Part shown: in pieces, positions 16,603-26,400 of the stretch
Layout: each line of letters starts with the position of its first letter
How positions within the stretch are numbered: position 1 is the stretch's first letter
NCBI RefSeq assembly: GCF_002113125.1
Contig: NZ_NEJP01000012.1
Span: 62,001 to 126,000, forward strand
From: Pseudomonas sp. B20(2017)
GTDB taxonomy: Bacteria; Pseudomonadota; Gammaproteobacteria; Pseudomonadales; Pseudomonadaceae
Reading direction: 5' to 3'
Length of the DNA stretch: 64,000 bases
The notes under the pieces: generated by a model
What the model saw: only the letters and a program-made list of their open reading frames with translations
What the model was told of the DNA's origin: nothing
Databases searched by the model: none
Translations under genes and position numbers: made by a program

Positions 16603-17406
16603 ATGATCTCAAGTGATCCGTTGGATTTTGATCCGCCGCAGGTTGACGGCGTAGAAGACCCGGCAATCGATCCGGAGGGATTGATTCCGCTCGAGTTACT
16701 CCTTAAGGGGATTGACGTTGTCGTGCCCCTCTGGGATGAGCCGGCAACCGATCCCGGGGAGCGGGACATTCTGACTGTGAACTTTGTGCAGCCCGGCCAA
16801 ACCCCGGTAAAAATCCCGAACATCTACCGACCTGAGGATATGCTGCCTCAGTTCAGGATACATATCGGCCCCGAGCACCTGTTGAATGATGGCGTCGGGG
16901 AACTCTGGTATGACCTTTTAAACACGGCCGATAATTCATCCAAATCACAGCGGCGGAATTTGACGATTGATCGCGTGCCTGTACCGATCGATCTGGAAGG
17001 TGTCGAATTTTTAAATAGCGATATTTGGGGTTACTACAACTGCCAAACCACTCCGCCGATTTGGGAAGGCATACATCTTCGTGTTCCTCCATTAACTTTA
17101 TTTAGAACAGGCGATCGATGTGAAGTGACCTGGCGAGGGTACTCTTCGCTAAATGGCAGCGACCCGGAGATCGTTGGCGCGAGATGGGTAAATATACGGA
17201 ATAGTCTGACTGACAAGGACATTCGTGAAGGATATCCGCTTTTAGTGGAGCCCTACGATGCACATATAAAACCCATGGAGAGAGAATCATCAGCCACTGT
17301 CATTTTTCAAATTTATCGCGGAAGCAGACTAGTAGGGGCGTCCAAAGTCGCACTGGTAAAAATTGACAGAATTATTCCAGGTCAAGAAATGCCCTGCGGC
17401 CCTTGA
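16603..17406 (+). CDS. Ig-like domain protein (short), unknown function
   Basis: A 267-residue protein with no signal peptide or transmembrane segment that I can see. The second half reads as beta-sandwich repeats. The stretch GDRCEVTWRGYSS...ATVIFQIYRGSRLVGASKV has the strand pattern (G-D-x3-V-x-W-x-G, then V-x-F/Y-x4-G-x3-S) seen also in the protein at 17498 and in the truncated one at the window start. AAGAGAGA lies 8 nt before the ATG; a TTG two codons upstream is less likely. It is followed by the larger relative 91 bp downstream. Codon and base composition look more AT-rich than in the flanking kgu and mex regions. Function unknown. Confidence 0.78.
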   Translation: MISSDPLDFDPPQVDGVEDPAIDPEGLIPLELLLKGIDVVVPLWDEPATDPGERDILTVNFVQPGQTPVKIPNIYRPEDMLPQFRIHIGPEHLLNDGVGELWYDLLNTADNSSKSQRRNLTIDRVPVPIDLEGVEFLNSDIWGYYNCQTTPPIWEGIHLRVPPLTLFRTGDRCEVTWRGYSSLNGSDPEIVGARWVNIRNSLTDKDIREGYPLLVEPYDAHIKPMERESSATVIFQIYRGSRLVGASKVALVKIDRIIPGQEMPCGP

Positions 17407-17497
17407 TGTTTGACGGTAAGTTAGTTTTGAGCAGCACTGTTGGGAAAAGTAATTGAAAATATAACGTCTTGATTAATTTAACTGCGGGAGTTTTAAA

Positions 17498-19495
17498 ATG
17501 AACAGTCGGGTTGAAAAAGCTATATTGTCCAGGAGGATTTTACTTCAGAAAAGTTACGGCGCAGCTGGAGTGTTCGCAGATCCTCCAGCCGTCGACATTC
17601 CTGTACAAACGCTGCCTGCAGGCGACTTGCGTATTCCGGTTCCAGCGCTTGGCGCGCCACTTGTATACACCATCCCAAGGCCAACTGAACCAGAAGATGA
17701 AGATGATCTGATCGAGTTCAAAATTCGCGTAAAAGGCACAATCCCCTGGTTGGACATCGAACCCATGCAACCGCTGGGGCCGATTGCCGATCGCCAATGG
17801 CCTTTGCAAAAAACCATTCCGTTAACGCCATGGATGACCGAAAAAACGACACCGGAGACTCCAACAGAATACGAAATTCAATATATCTACTGGTACGGTG
17901 CGGTCAACGAAGGCAAGTCGGTGATTAAGACATACGCCATTGACCGGACGCCGCCTTACAGAGTCAAAGACCCGGCTTCCAATCTTTCTCCCAAGGCGGC
18001 CAATTATCCGGCCTCCATCCCGCCGGGCAGCATCATCGATGAAAAGGTCATCGCGGATAATCCGGACGGTATCGTGTTGACTGCTGCGGCTTACAACAAT
18101 TATCACGCCACGGACGAATTGTGGGCCTGGTTTGGCAAGGCTCCGGATACGGTGCGTGACGAGCCGGTAGTTAAAGTCACCTTGCCTGCTTCCCGTGAAT
18201 TTACGATTCCTATCAAAAACTACGCTGACGCTGAAGAGGGTAATAACACGGTTGTTTATCAAGTAACGGATCTTGCCGGCAACAAGGGAAAAATCTCGAA
18301 TCCCGTCTCCCGTGAAATCAGACGGATTGCCGATCCGACGGAGTTTAAAAATCCGGTCGTGCCACTGGCTGAAGACGGCCTGATTGACCTGGCCGACTGC
18401 AGTCTGGGCGTTACTCTTGAGGCCGAAGTGCCTGTTCCGAATGCGCCAACAGACACCTTGGCGGCTTATTGGGGTAGTGAGGAGTTGGGTGAGAAACCCG
18501 TCAGTGGCGCCGTCGGTGGAAAGCTGACCTGGGATGTACCCTATGACAAGATCAAGAAGGTATACGGCAATACCGACGGTGATGAAGAAACCGAATTCAG
18601 TTATGCCATGTTCAGAGGCGATCGACATATTGGTGGCAACAAGGACACGACCCTTGTCAATATCTCCTACTTAGGCCCTGTCAATCCCGATGAGCCCGAT
18701 CCGGTCCACCCTGATTTTGAGCAACCTGTACTGCAGTTTGCGGGCGGTAGTACAGACAAGGTAGAGGAATCGGACTACGGGAATGATGCTAAACTTTCTG
18801 TCAAGCTGTTCGCGGCCCCTCCTGCCGAAGAAGGATGGAAAGCTACGATCTACTATGACGATGAGTTGGTGAAAACCTTCGAACTGCGGGGCGGTGATGA
18901 GGGCAAAACGCTAGAGGCGCCTTTACTCTGGAGCACTATATTCACTCACGGTCCAGGCACCAAACCTGTCCACTGGATACTTCATAGTGATAGCAATCCC
19001 AACCCGATTTCCTGTATTCCAAAAGATATTCCTGTTGCTGCGTTTCCAATCCAGACACCGGCACCTGAAGTGCAAAATCTTGCTGGCCCACTGAAAAGAA
19101 TCGGTTGTACAACATTGAACTGGGGAACCGGTGACGGAACTTCTCGCCGGAACTTGCAAGTCATCATTCCGAAAAGTGGCTACACCGTTCCTGGCGAGAA
19201 AATTACGTTGAGTTTCGCTGCGTATACTGATGCCACTCCTCCGGTACTGGTTCCAGGGACGGAGATTACAGCAGAGCTAGACGTACCTGATCCTTATCCA
19301 GAAGCAGGCGCAACCATTGAAATTGGTGTGTATGCAACACACTTCAAACCAGCCAATCGGGCAAACGGAGTGCTGTCTTATACGATTACTCGTTCGGGCA
19401 CAACACCGACTCCCGATTCAGCAGAGGCGCAGCATTTCATCCTGCTGACAAACAGCGAAGGACAGTACTGTGACGAAGTTTACCCCGCACCTTAA
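17498..19495 (+). CDS. Large Ig-like repeat protein, unknown function
   Basis: A 665-residue acidic protein made of several beta-rich repeats of about 100-130 residues. Recurrent elements are a strand ending in TAYAIDRTPPY- or VYQVTDLAGN-like sequence, then a P/D-rich linker, and ATDELWAWFG-, TLAAYWGSEE- and ATIYYDDELV-like strands that probably occupy the same place in each repeat. It has no obvious Sec signal; the first 20 residues are basic and only mildly hydrophobic. GGGAG lies upstream of the ATG. It probably forms one transcript with the smaller relative at 16603. Proteins of this look are common in Pseudomonas genomes near surface or secreted factors, but their task is not known to me. 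Confidence 0.82.
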   Translation: MNSRVEKAILSRRILLQKSYGAAGVFADPPAVDIPVQTLPAGDLRIPVPALGAPLVYTIPRPTEPEDEDDLIEFKIRVKGTIPWLDIEPMQPLGPIADRQWPLQKTIPLTPWMTEKTTPETPTEYEIQYIYWYGAVNEGKSVIKTYAIDRTPPYRVKDPASNLSPKAANYPASIPPGSIIDEKVIADNPDGIVLTAAAYNNYHATDELWAWFGKAPDTVRDEPVVKVTLPASREFTIPIKNYADAEEGNNTVVYQVTDLAGNKGKISNPVSREIRRIADPTEFKNPVVPLAEDGLIDLADCSLGVTLEAEVPVPNAPTDTLAAYWGSEELGEKPVSGAVGGKLTWDVPYDKIKKVYGNTDGDEETEFSYAMFRGDRHIGGNKDTTLVNISYLGPVNPDEPDPVHPDFEQPVLQFAGGSTDKVEESDYGNDAKLSVKLFAAPPAEEGWKATIYYDDELVKTFELRGGDEGKTLEAPLLWSTIFTHGPGTKPVHWILHSDSNPNPISCIPKDIPVAAFPIQTPAPEVQNLAGPLKRIGCTTLNWGTGDGTSRRNLQVIIPKSGYTVPGEKITLSFAAYTDATPPVLVPGTEITAELDVPDPYPEAGATIEIGVYATHFKPANRANGVLSYTITRSGTTPTPDSAEAQHFILLTNSEGQYCDEVYPAP

Positions 19496-19694
19496 AGCGG
19501 GCGGCAGACAGTGTGGTCGGGGAGCCGGGCATGCTGTCTGCTGTTACTCTGTTCACCGCAAAGTTTTATGGTTGGCTTTTCCGACAAAGAAAGAGATTAA
19601 TCCTACATAAATTTACGCTACTTCAAGCTAGCTTAGCGACCCTCGTTTTCATGGCCCTTTCCCCGTGGCTCGTTTTAAATAACAGGTGTTCACT

Positions 19695-21938
19695 ATGCAA
19701 AGAAAAATATCGAATGTACTTCTACGCGATATCCATTGGGGGATAGTGCTTTCATCTGTTCTAGCTCTGTTTTCGCAAATCGCCATCGCAGGAAATCTGA
19801 TCGGAGGGACTACAACGATTACTGGAGGCACTCCCGAGGACTGGACGCTCAGTTCCAATGCAACCTTGAATGTCAATGGTGCTGACACCTTGTTTATCAA
19901 CACGGATGCTTCAGTCCTCAATGTCAATGCGGGTAATACTCAACAAATTGCTGCCCGCAATGGTTCACAGGTTAATCTGAGCGGCGCGAACGTTTCAGGT
20001 GTAAGTGGTTTGGCAGCGGTGACACTTGTCAACAGCGATGGCAGCATCAAAAACAGCACGATCAATGGTAATCGGGTCGGGCTTCAGGTTGTGCGTGATG
20101 CAAGTACCCTGACCGGATCGACTGCCACCGTAAGCGGCAAAAGTGTTATAACCGGCGTGACGGGCGGCGCATTGGTCAGCGCGTTCAGTCGTCTGGATAT
20201 TGTCGACTCAACCCTTCAGGCAACGGGTGCCAGCAGTTACGGGGTGCGCCTGGCGAGCGGTCAGGCAACGGCAACGGACAGCACAATCATAGGAGGACAA
20301 TACGGCGTAATCATTGGGCTGGACGGTAACTCCGTGCAGCCTGCGACACTGACCCTTACCAAGACAACCGTTGAAGGCGTAACGGGCTCCGCCATTCTGG
20401 TCGACTTCGCCAACGCTGGATCGTCCAGAGCGACCATCACTCTGGACAATGCGAATCTGGTGGCAGGCAACGGCACAATACTGGATGTACGGGGCGGTGC
20501 AACGGCCTCGATGAAGGTGAATAACAGTACCTTGAATGGCAATGTCATCAATGAAGCTGGCAGCACCGCTGAATTGGTATTGCAAAACAACTCGGCGCTG
20601 ACCGGGCGTTTGGAAAACGTTTCTCATGCAACCATCAACGACACATCTCGTTGGGTTCTGGTGGGCGATGGCCAGATTGAAAACCTTACTTTGAACGGTG
20701 GCACCGTGCGCTTCGGCGATGACAATGCTTTTTATCAATTAAACGTCGGACGACTGGCGGGAACTGGCCGTTTCGAGTTGGGCACTGACTTCGCCACGGG
20801 TCAGACAGACTTGCTGAATGTGACGGGGACAGCGACGGGGCGCCATGAGCTCGCAATCAGCAGTTCCGGTGTTGATCCGGCGGCCGGTCAACCGATCCGG
20901 GTGGTGCAGACTGCCGGGGGCAATGCAGAGTTCTTCATGAATCGTCCGGTCGACCTTGGCACCTACTCATACGGTCTGGAAAAAAACGGCAATGACTGGA
21001 TTCTTGATCCAACAACCACAACGGTCAGCCCTGGAGCGCGTTCGGTGTTGGCATTATTCAACACTGCGCCGACCGTGTGGTATGGCGAACTTGCCTCACT
21101 GCGTTCGCGCATGGGCGAGTTGCGTTTCAACGGCGGGCAAGGTGGTGCCTGGGGGCGTACCTATGGCAACAAATACAATGTCGCCGATGCCTCAGGTGTC
21201 GGCTACCAACAAACCCAGCAGGGTTTTACGTTAGGCGCTGATACTCCACTGCCATTTGGAGACGGACAATGGCTGATCGGCGTGATGGCAGGGCACAGCA
21301 AGTCGGATTTGAACCTGGATGGCGGAACTTCCGGCACGGTTACAAGCAATTATCTGGGAACCTACCTCACCTGGATTGACCCGCTCAGCGGTTATTACGT
21401 TGATGGGGTACTCAAGGTGAACCGCTTTCGCAACAACGCAAAAGTCAGCTTGAGCGACGGTGGCAGGGCCAAGGGCGACTATGACAACACGGGGGTGGGT
21501 GGTTCAGTCGAGCTGGGGCGGCACATCAAACTGGATGATGGCGTTTTCATTGAGCCCTACACCAAGTGGTCCGGCGTGGTCATTGAGGGCAAGCATTTTT
21601 CCCTGAATAACGACATGCAAGCCGATGGCGACCGTACTCGATCACTCCTGGGCGAGGCCGGCATGACCGTGGGACGCACATTTACGCTCGAACGCGATTT
21701 GAAAGTTCAACCCTACGCCCGTGTCGCGATGGTGCACGAGTTCGCGAAAAACAATGAAGTCAAAGTCAACAACAATGTATTCAATAATGACTTGTCGGGG
21801 AGTCGAGGTGAACTGGCTGTTGGCGTGGCAATTGCCATGACCGACCGCCTGCAGGTGCACTTTGATGCGGACTACAGCAGCGGGAAAAATATAGAGCGGC
21901 CAATAGGCTTGAATATCGGTGCCCGTTATAACTTCTAG
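19695..21938 (+). CDS. Autotransporter (type V secretion), pertactin-like passenger and beta-barrel
   Basis: A 747-residue monomeric autotransporter. The signal peptide occupies about residues 1-32, with an unusually long N-region and likely cleavage after AIA. The passenger (about 33-430) is a run of short beta-helix rungs rich in N, T, S and G (NLSGANVSG, IKNSTINGN, TASMKVNNSTLNGN). A pertactin-type linker (TGQTDLLNVTGTATG) precedes the C-terminal translocator domain of about 280 residues (GELASLRSRMGELRF, WLIGVMAGHSKSDL), which ends in the outer-membrane signature Phe (IGARYNF). There is no protease or RGD motif, so adhesin or biofilm roles are only plausible. The ATG at 19695 is preferred over a GTG at 19686, with AGG 8 nt upstream. 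Confidence 0.92.
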   Translation: MQRKISNVLLRDIHWGIVLSSVLALFSQIAIAGNLIGGTTTITGGTPEDWTLSSNATLNVNGADTLFINTDASVLNVNAGNTQQIAARNGSQVNLSGANVSGVSGLAAVTLVNSDGSIKNSTINGNRVGLQVVRDASTLTGSTATVSGKSVITGVTGGALVSAFSRLDIVDSTLQATGASSYGVRLASGQATATDSTIIGGQYGVIIGLDGNSVQPATLTLTKTTVEGVTGSAILVDFANAGSSRATITLDNANLVAGNGTILDVRGGATASMKVNNSTLNGNVINEAGSTAELVLQNNSALTGRLENVSHATINDTSRWVLVGDGQIENLTLNGGTVRFGDDNAFYQLNVGRLAGTGRFELGTDFATGQTDLLNVTGTATGRHELAISSSGVDPAAGQPIRVVQTAGGNAEFFMNRPVDLGTYSYGLEKNGNDWILDPTTTTVSPGARSVLALFNTAPTVWYGELASLRSRMGELRFNGGQGGAWGRTYGNKYNVADASGVGYQQTQQGFTLGADTPLPFGDGQWLIGVMAGHSKSDLNLDGGTSGTVTSNYLGTYLTWIDPLSGYYVDGVLKVNRFRNNAKVSLSDGGRAKGDYDNTGVGGSVELGRHIKLDDGVFIEPYTKWSGVVIEGKHFSLNNDMQADGDRTRSLLGEAGMTVGRTFTLERDLKVQPYARVAMVHEFAKNNEVKVNNNVFNNDLSGSRGELAVGVAIAMTDRLQVHFDADYSSGKNIERPIGLNIGARYNF

Positions 21939-21962
21939 ACAACGCTGTAATGAGAGATCAAT

Positions 21963-21990
21963 AAAAAAGGAAGCCAATGCTTCCTTTTTA
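21963..21990. terminator. Bidirectional intrinsic terminator
   Basis: AAAAAAGGAAGC-CAAT-GCTTCCTTTTT is a 6-bp GC-containing stem flanked by A6 on the left and T5 on the right. It lies between the convergent autotransporter gene and the gene ending at 22014, and can serve both. Confidence 0.9.
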
Positions 21991-22013
21991 TTGCGTGCCA
22001 ATATTCATGCGTC

Positions 22014-22496
22014 TCAAGCAACCTTCAAATTCTTTTTGAATCCTGCGCTATAGACATCACCGTGCGCACTGAAATCCAGGTTGACCAGCAGCTCTGCGTC
22101 TTCTTCGTCCTGATTCAGCAGTACGACATTTGTTAATTTTCCCGAAAAAATGCCTTCTTCATTGTCAAATGCCAACGTAGCGACTCCGCTTTTCTGCGAA
22201 TAAATCAAAGGCTCTGTCGATACAGTGTTGTCGACAAAGGTGATACGAACCTGATTGGACTCTGGCGTGACAATGTATTCATCATTCGCCAAACTTCTAC
22301 CGAACGAAATATGGATTTCTTTTGTTTTGTAGCTCGGGTGTGGTTCTCGATGCCGGGCAAGCATGACCAAAGTTGAACCAAATGGAGGGGGAAATACTTT
22401 TGATGTCAGCTCTACCAGTTGGGCATTGAATGGCTTGTCAGCGCCAACGGTTCCAGAGCAATTACCGGCCTTGGGAATGCTTTTGATATTTTTCAT
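22014..22496 (-). CDS. Hypothetical protein, 160 aa
   Basis: A 160-residue soluble protein that I do not recognise. It has no signal peptide or membrane segment. Predicted strands alternate with charged loops (KTKEIHISFG, NQVRITFVDN, GVATLAFDNEEG, AELLVNLDFSAHG), suggesting a small beta-sandwich. Only one Cys is present. It converges on the autotransporter gene and shares a bidirectional terminator with it. A long 20-bp-arm inverted repeat centred 100 bp upstream contains the same CTGTCA-N4-TGACAG palindrome found before the Ig-like gene at 16603, so joint control with that gene is likely. The ribosome binding site is weak (AGAGAC). Confidence 0.7.
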   Translation of the reverse strand: MKNIKSIPKAGNCSGTVGADKPFNAQLVELTSKVFPPPFGSTLVMLARHREPHPSYKTKEIHISFGRSLANDEYIVTPESNQVRITFVDNTVSTEPLIYSQKSGVATLAFDNEEGIFSGKLTNVVLLNQDEEDAELLVNLDFSAHGDVYSAGFKKNLKVA

Positions 22497-22573
22497 AAAA
22501 GTTGTCTCTGCATTGATGACATTGGATATCCAGGTAATGGAACTTCCCGGATTCCCTATCAGAGCGCTTAAGG

Positions 22574-22617
22574 CCGACGTTTGTAAACTGTCATACCTGA
22601 CAGTTTACAAACGTCGG
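22574..22617. promoter_or_regulatory. Perfect 20-bp-arm inverted repeat with CTGTCA-N4-TGACAG core
   Basis: The left arm 22574-22593 and right arm 22598-22617 are exact reverse complements around a TACC loop. The centre is CTGTCA-TACC-TGACAG, matching 16496-16511 in half-sites and spacing. There is no T-tract on either side, so it is a poor intrinsic terminator; an operator or a leader hairpin is more likely. The remaining sequence between 22496 and 22658 holds nothing else I can name. Confidence 0.55.
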
Positions 22618-22657
22618 AAAAGGTGAAGCATCAGTGCTGTTCATGCAGTATTTTTTG

Positions 22658-23299
22658 TCAACCAAACAACCCTGCCGCAATATTGATCGAGAACCCAAGA
22701 ATCGCCGTGTTGAACACAAACCCGATCAACGACTGCGCCAGCACGATCTTGCGTATTTCCCGCGTTGCCACACCCACATCAGCTGTCTGCACCGCCACGC
22801 CGATGGTGAACGAGAAGTACAGAAAGTCCCAGTAATTGGGCGTCGTCAGGCCTTCGGCAAAGCGCAGAGCCGGTTCCTTGCCGTCCCAGGTGTAAAACAG
22901 CCGGGCGTAGTGGACGCTGAAAATCACCCCGATCAGCAGCCATGAGCCGATGACCGTCAGCGCAGTAAAGCCGTAGTGCAGGAGTTTGCGGGTGGTTTCC
23001 AGATCCTTGCTGCCGGCCAGCTCCAGAGTGATGGCCGCCAGGCTGGCCAGCGCCGCAATACACACCACAAACAACACCAGCCCTGCGTTTTCATCCTCGA
23101 TGACGGCAATCTGCTGGACGTCCGGCGCCTTGGCCCGGGCGGTGAGCCAGAGCATCAGCGCCAGATAGGTCCAGACCCCGGCATTCCAGCCGATGAGGAT
23201 CTTGCTGATAACGGAATCGGCGGGTGCTAGCAGGCCCACGGCGAGACCGAGCAGGAAGGCGGCAGAGAGGCGAGGGTGGGTGCGGGCGAGGAAGCGCAT
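22658..23299 (-). CDS. DUF1345 membrane protein
   Basis: A 213-residue integral membrane protein with five or six hydrophobic helices: LSAAFLLGLAVGLLAPADSV, YLALMLWLTAR, LVLFVVCIAALASLAAITLE, LTVIGSWLLIGVIFSVHYAR, and a C-terminal pair. The segment NYWDFLYFSFTIGVAVQTAD is characteristic of the DUF1345 family (some members carry the name ion channel-like). No function is established. It is a single gene flanked by the island palindrome and a REPIN. Confidence 0.85.
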   Translation of the reverse strand: MRFLARTHPRLSAAFLLGLAVGLLAPADSVISKILIGWNAGVWTYLALMLWLTARAKAPDVQQIAVIEDENAGLVLFVVCIAALASLAAITLELAGSKDLETTRKLLHYGFTALTVIGSWLLIGVIFSVHYARLFYTWDGKEPALRFAEGLTTPNYWDFLYFSFTIGVAVQTADVGVATREIRKIVLAQSLIGFVFNTAILGFSINIAAGLFG

Positions 23300-23383
23300 G
23301 GGAACTCGATGGGCCAGGGTGGTTCAGATACCTTAGCCCAGCGCTGGCAGGTGTGAACATAACGCTGGATGTTTGCAAACCTC

Positions 23384-23473
23384 TGTGGGAGCGAGCTTGC
23401 TCGCGAATGCGTCCGGTCAGCCAAAATCCACTTTGAATGTGTCGACGCTTTCGCGAGCAAGCTCGCTCCCACA
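23384..23473. repeat. REPIN, GTGGGAGCGAGC family, copy 4
   Basis: TGTGGGAGCGAGCTTGCTCG and its inverse lie between the DUF1345 gene and the mexN stop, the second arm ending 8 bp from that stop codon. This is the first REPIN after 15340; the 8 kb between are free of them. Confidence 0.9.
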
Positions 23474-23480
23474 TTTGAGA

Positions 23481-26400
23481 TCAGTGGGGTTTGCTGAATC
23501 GTTGTACGAACTTTATGACGACAACGAAGAACACCGGCACAAAGATCACCGCCAATGTGGCCGTAATCATCCCGCCAATCACCCCGGTCCCAATCGCCTG
23601 CTGGCTCGCCGAACTCGCGCCGGTGGCAATCGCCAGCGGCACCACGCCCAGAATGAACGCCAGCGAAGTCATGACAATCGGCCGCAACCGCAGGCGCGCC
23701 GCTTGCAGCGTGGCGTCGATCAGATCGTGACCTTCGTCATACAGGCTCTTGGCAAACTCGATGATCAGGATCGCGTTCTTCGCCGACAGCCCGATGATGG
23801 TGATCAGGCCGACTTTGAAAAACACATCGTTTGGCATCCCGCGCAGGGTCACTGCCAGCACCGCACCGAGCACGCCCAACGGCACAACGAGCAGCACGGA
23901 AGTCGGAATCGACCAGCTCTCGTACAACGCCGCCAAACACAGGAACACGATCAGCAGCGACAGACCGAGCAGAATCGGAGCCTGACTGCCGGACAAACGT
24001 TCCTGCAGCGACAGCCCGGTCCATTCCTGGCCCAGGCCTTTAGGCCCTTGTGCCACCAGACGTTCGATTTCTGCCATCGCTTCGCCGGTGCTGTGGCCGG
24101 GTTTCGGCTCGCCGGAAATCGAGATCGCCGGGTAGCCGTTGTAGCGGGTCAGCTGTGCCGGCCCTTGAGTCCACGTGGCGCGGACGAATGCCGACAGCGG
24201 CACCATTTTCCCGACGTCGTTGCGCACGTGCATTTTCAGCAGATCATCGACCTGACTGCGACGATCGCCTTCAGCCTGCACGACAACCCGTTGCATCCGC
24301 CCCTGATTGGGGAAGTCGTTGACGTACGAAGAACCGATGGCGGTGGACAGCACGTTGCCGACGTCGGCGAAGGAAATGCCCAGCGCGTTGGCCTGCTTGC
24401 GGTCCACTTCCAGTTGCACTTGCGGTGCTTCGGCCAGGGCGCTTTCACGCACGTTCATCAGGATCGGGCTTTTCTCGGCGGCTTCCAGCAACTGGCTACG
24501 CGCTTCCATCAAGGTCGCATGACCGAGGCCGCCGCGATCCTGCAGGCGGAACTCGAAGCCGCTGGACGTGCCGAGACCGTCCACCGGCGGCGGCAGTACG
24601 GCGAAGGCTACGGCGTCCTTGATCTGGCTGAGGGCGATGTTGGCGCGGTCGGCAATCGAGCTGGCCGAGTCGTCGCTGCCACGCTGCGACCAGTCCTTGA
24701 GCGTGGTGAAGGCCAATGCGGCGTTCTGCCCGCTGCCGGAAAAACTGAAACCGAGGATCACCGTGCTGTCGCCCACGCCCGGTTCGCCGGCGTTGTGCGC
24801 TTCGATCTGCTCGACCACCTGCACCGTGCGGTTCTTGCTCGCGCCGGGCGGCAGTTGAATGTCGGTGATGGTGTAACCCTGGTCTTCGACCGGCAGGAAC
24901 GAGGAGGGCAGGCGCGCGAAGCACAGGCCCAGACCTACCAGCAATACAACGTAGATCAGCAGATAGCGCCCGGTGCGTTTCAGCGCGTAGCCGACCCAGC
25001 CCTGATAGCGATTGGTCAGTTGTTCGAAGCGGCGGTTGAACCAGCCGAAGAACCCGGTTTTCTCGTGATGTTCGCCCTTGGCGATCGGCTTGAGCAGTGT
25101 TGCGCACAATGCCGGAGTCAAGGTCAGCGCGAGGAACGCCGAGAACAGAATCGAAGTGGCCATCGACAGCGAGAACTGGCGATAGATGACGCCCACCGAG
25201 CCCTGCATGAACGCCATCGGGATGAACACCGCCACCAGCACCAGCGTAATGCCGATGATCGCGCCGGTGATCTGGGTCATCGCCTTGCGGGTCGCTTCTT
25301 TCGGCGACAGGCCTTCGGTGGCCATGATCCGTTCGACGTTCTCCACCACCACGATGGCGTCGTCCACCAGAATGCCGATGGCCAGCACCATGCCGAACAT
25401 GGTCAGCACGTTGATCGAGAACCCCAGCGCCAGCATGGTTGCGAAGGTGCCCATCAGCGCCACCGGCACCACCAGCGTCGGAATCAGGGTGTAGCGGATG
25501 TTCTGCAGGAACAGGAACATCACCGCGAATACCAGCAACATGGCCTCGCCGAGGGTGTAGACCACTTTGGTGATCGAGACCTTCACGAATGGCGAGGTGT
25601 CGTAGGGAATCTTGTATTCCACGCCCGCCGGGAAATAGCGCGACAATTCGTCCATCTTCGCCCGGATCAGCGTTGCGGTGCTGAGGGCGTTGGCGCCCGG
25701 CGACAGTTGCACGCCGACCGCGGTGGACGGCTTGCCGTTCAGACGGGTGCCGAACTGGTATTCCTGGCTGCCGATCTCGACCCGCGCCACATCCTTGATG
25801 CGCACGGTGGAGCCGTCCGGATTGGCTTTGAGCACGATGTCGGCGAACTCTTCCGGCGTCGAAAGCTGCCCTTTGACCAGAATCGTCGCGGTGATTTCCT
25901 GAGTGCTCGGGTTCGGCAGATCGCCGATGCTGCCCGCCGAGACCTGGGCGTTCTGCGCGACGATAGCGGCGTTGACGTCAGCCGGCGTCAGGTTGAAACC
26001 GATCAGCTTCTGCGGATCGACCCAGATCCGCATCGCCCGCTCGGCGCCATACAGCTGGGCCTTGCCGACGCCGTCGATGCGCTTGATCTCGTTCATCACG
26101 TTGCGCGCCAGGTAATCGCTGAGCGCCACGTCATCGAGCTTGCCGTCGCTGGAGGTGAGGGTGATCAGCAGCAGGAAACCGGCGGAGACTTTTTCCACCT
26201 GCAAGCCCTGCTGGTTGACCGCTTGCGGCAGGCGCGACTCGACCACTTTGAGGCGGTTTTGCACATCGACCTGCGCCAGTTCCGGGTTGGTGCCCGGCTG
26301 GAAAGTGGCCTTGATCGTGGCGCTGCCGAGGCTGCTCTGGGATTCGAAATACAGCAGGTGATCGGCGCCGTTGAGCTCTTCCTCGATCAGGCTGACCACG

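Noticed and set aside
19513..19746. A 77-codon frame between the Ig-like gene and the autotransporter
   Set aside because: No good ribosome site. It overlaps the autotransporter start in another frame and shows no recognisable features.
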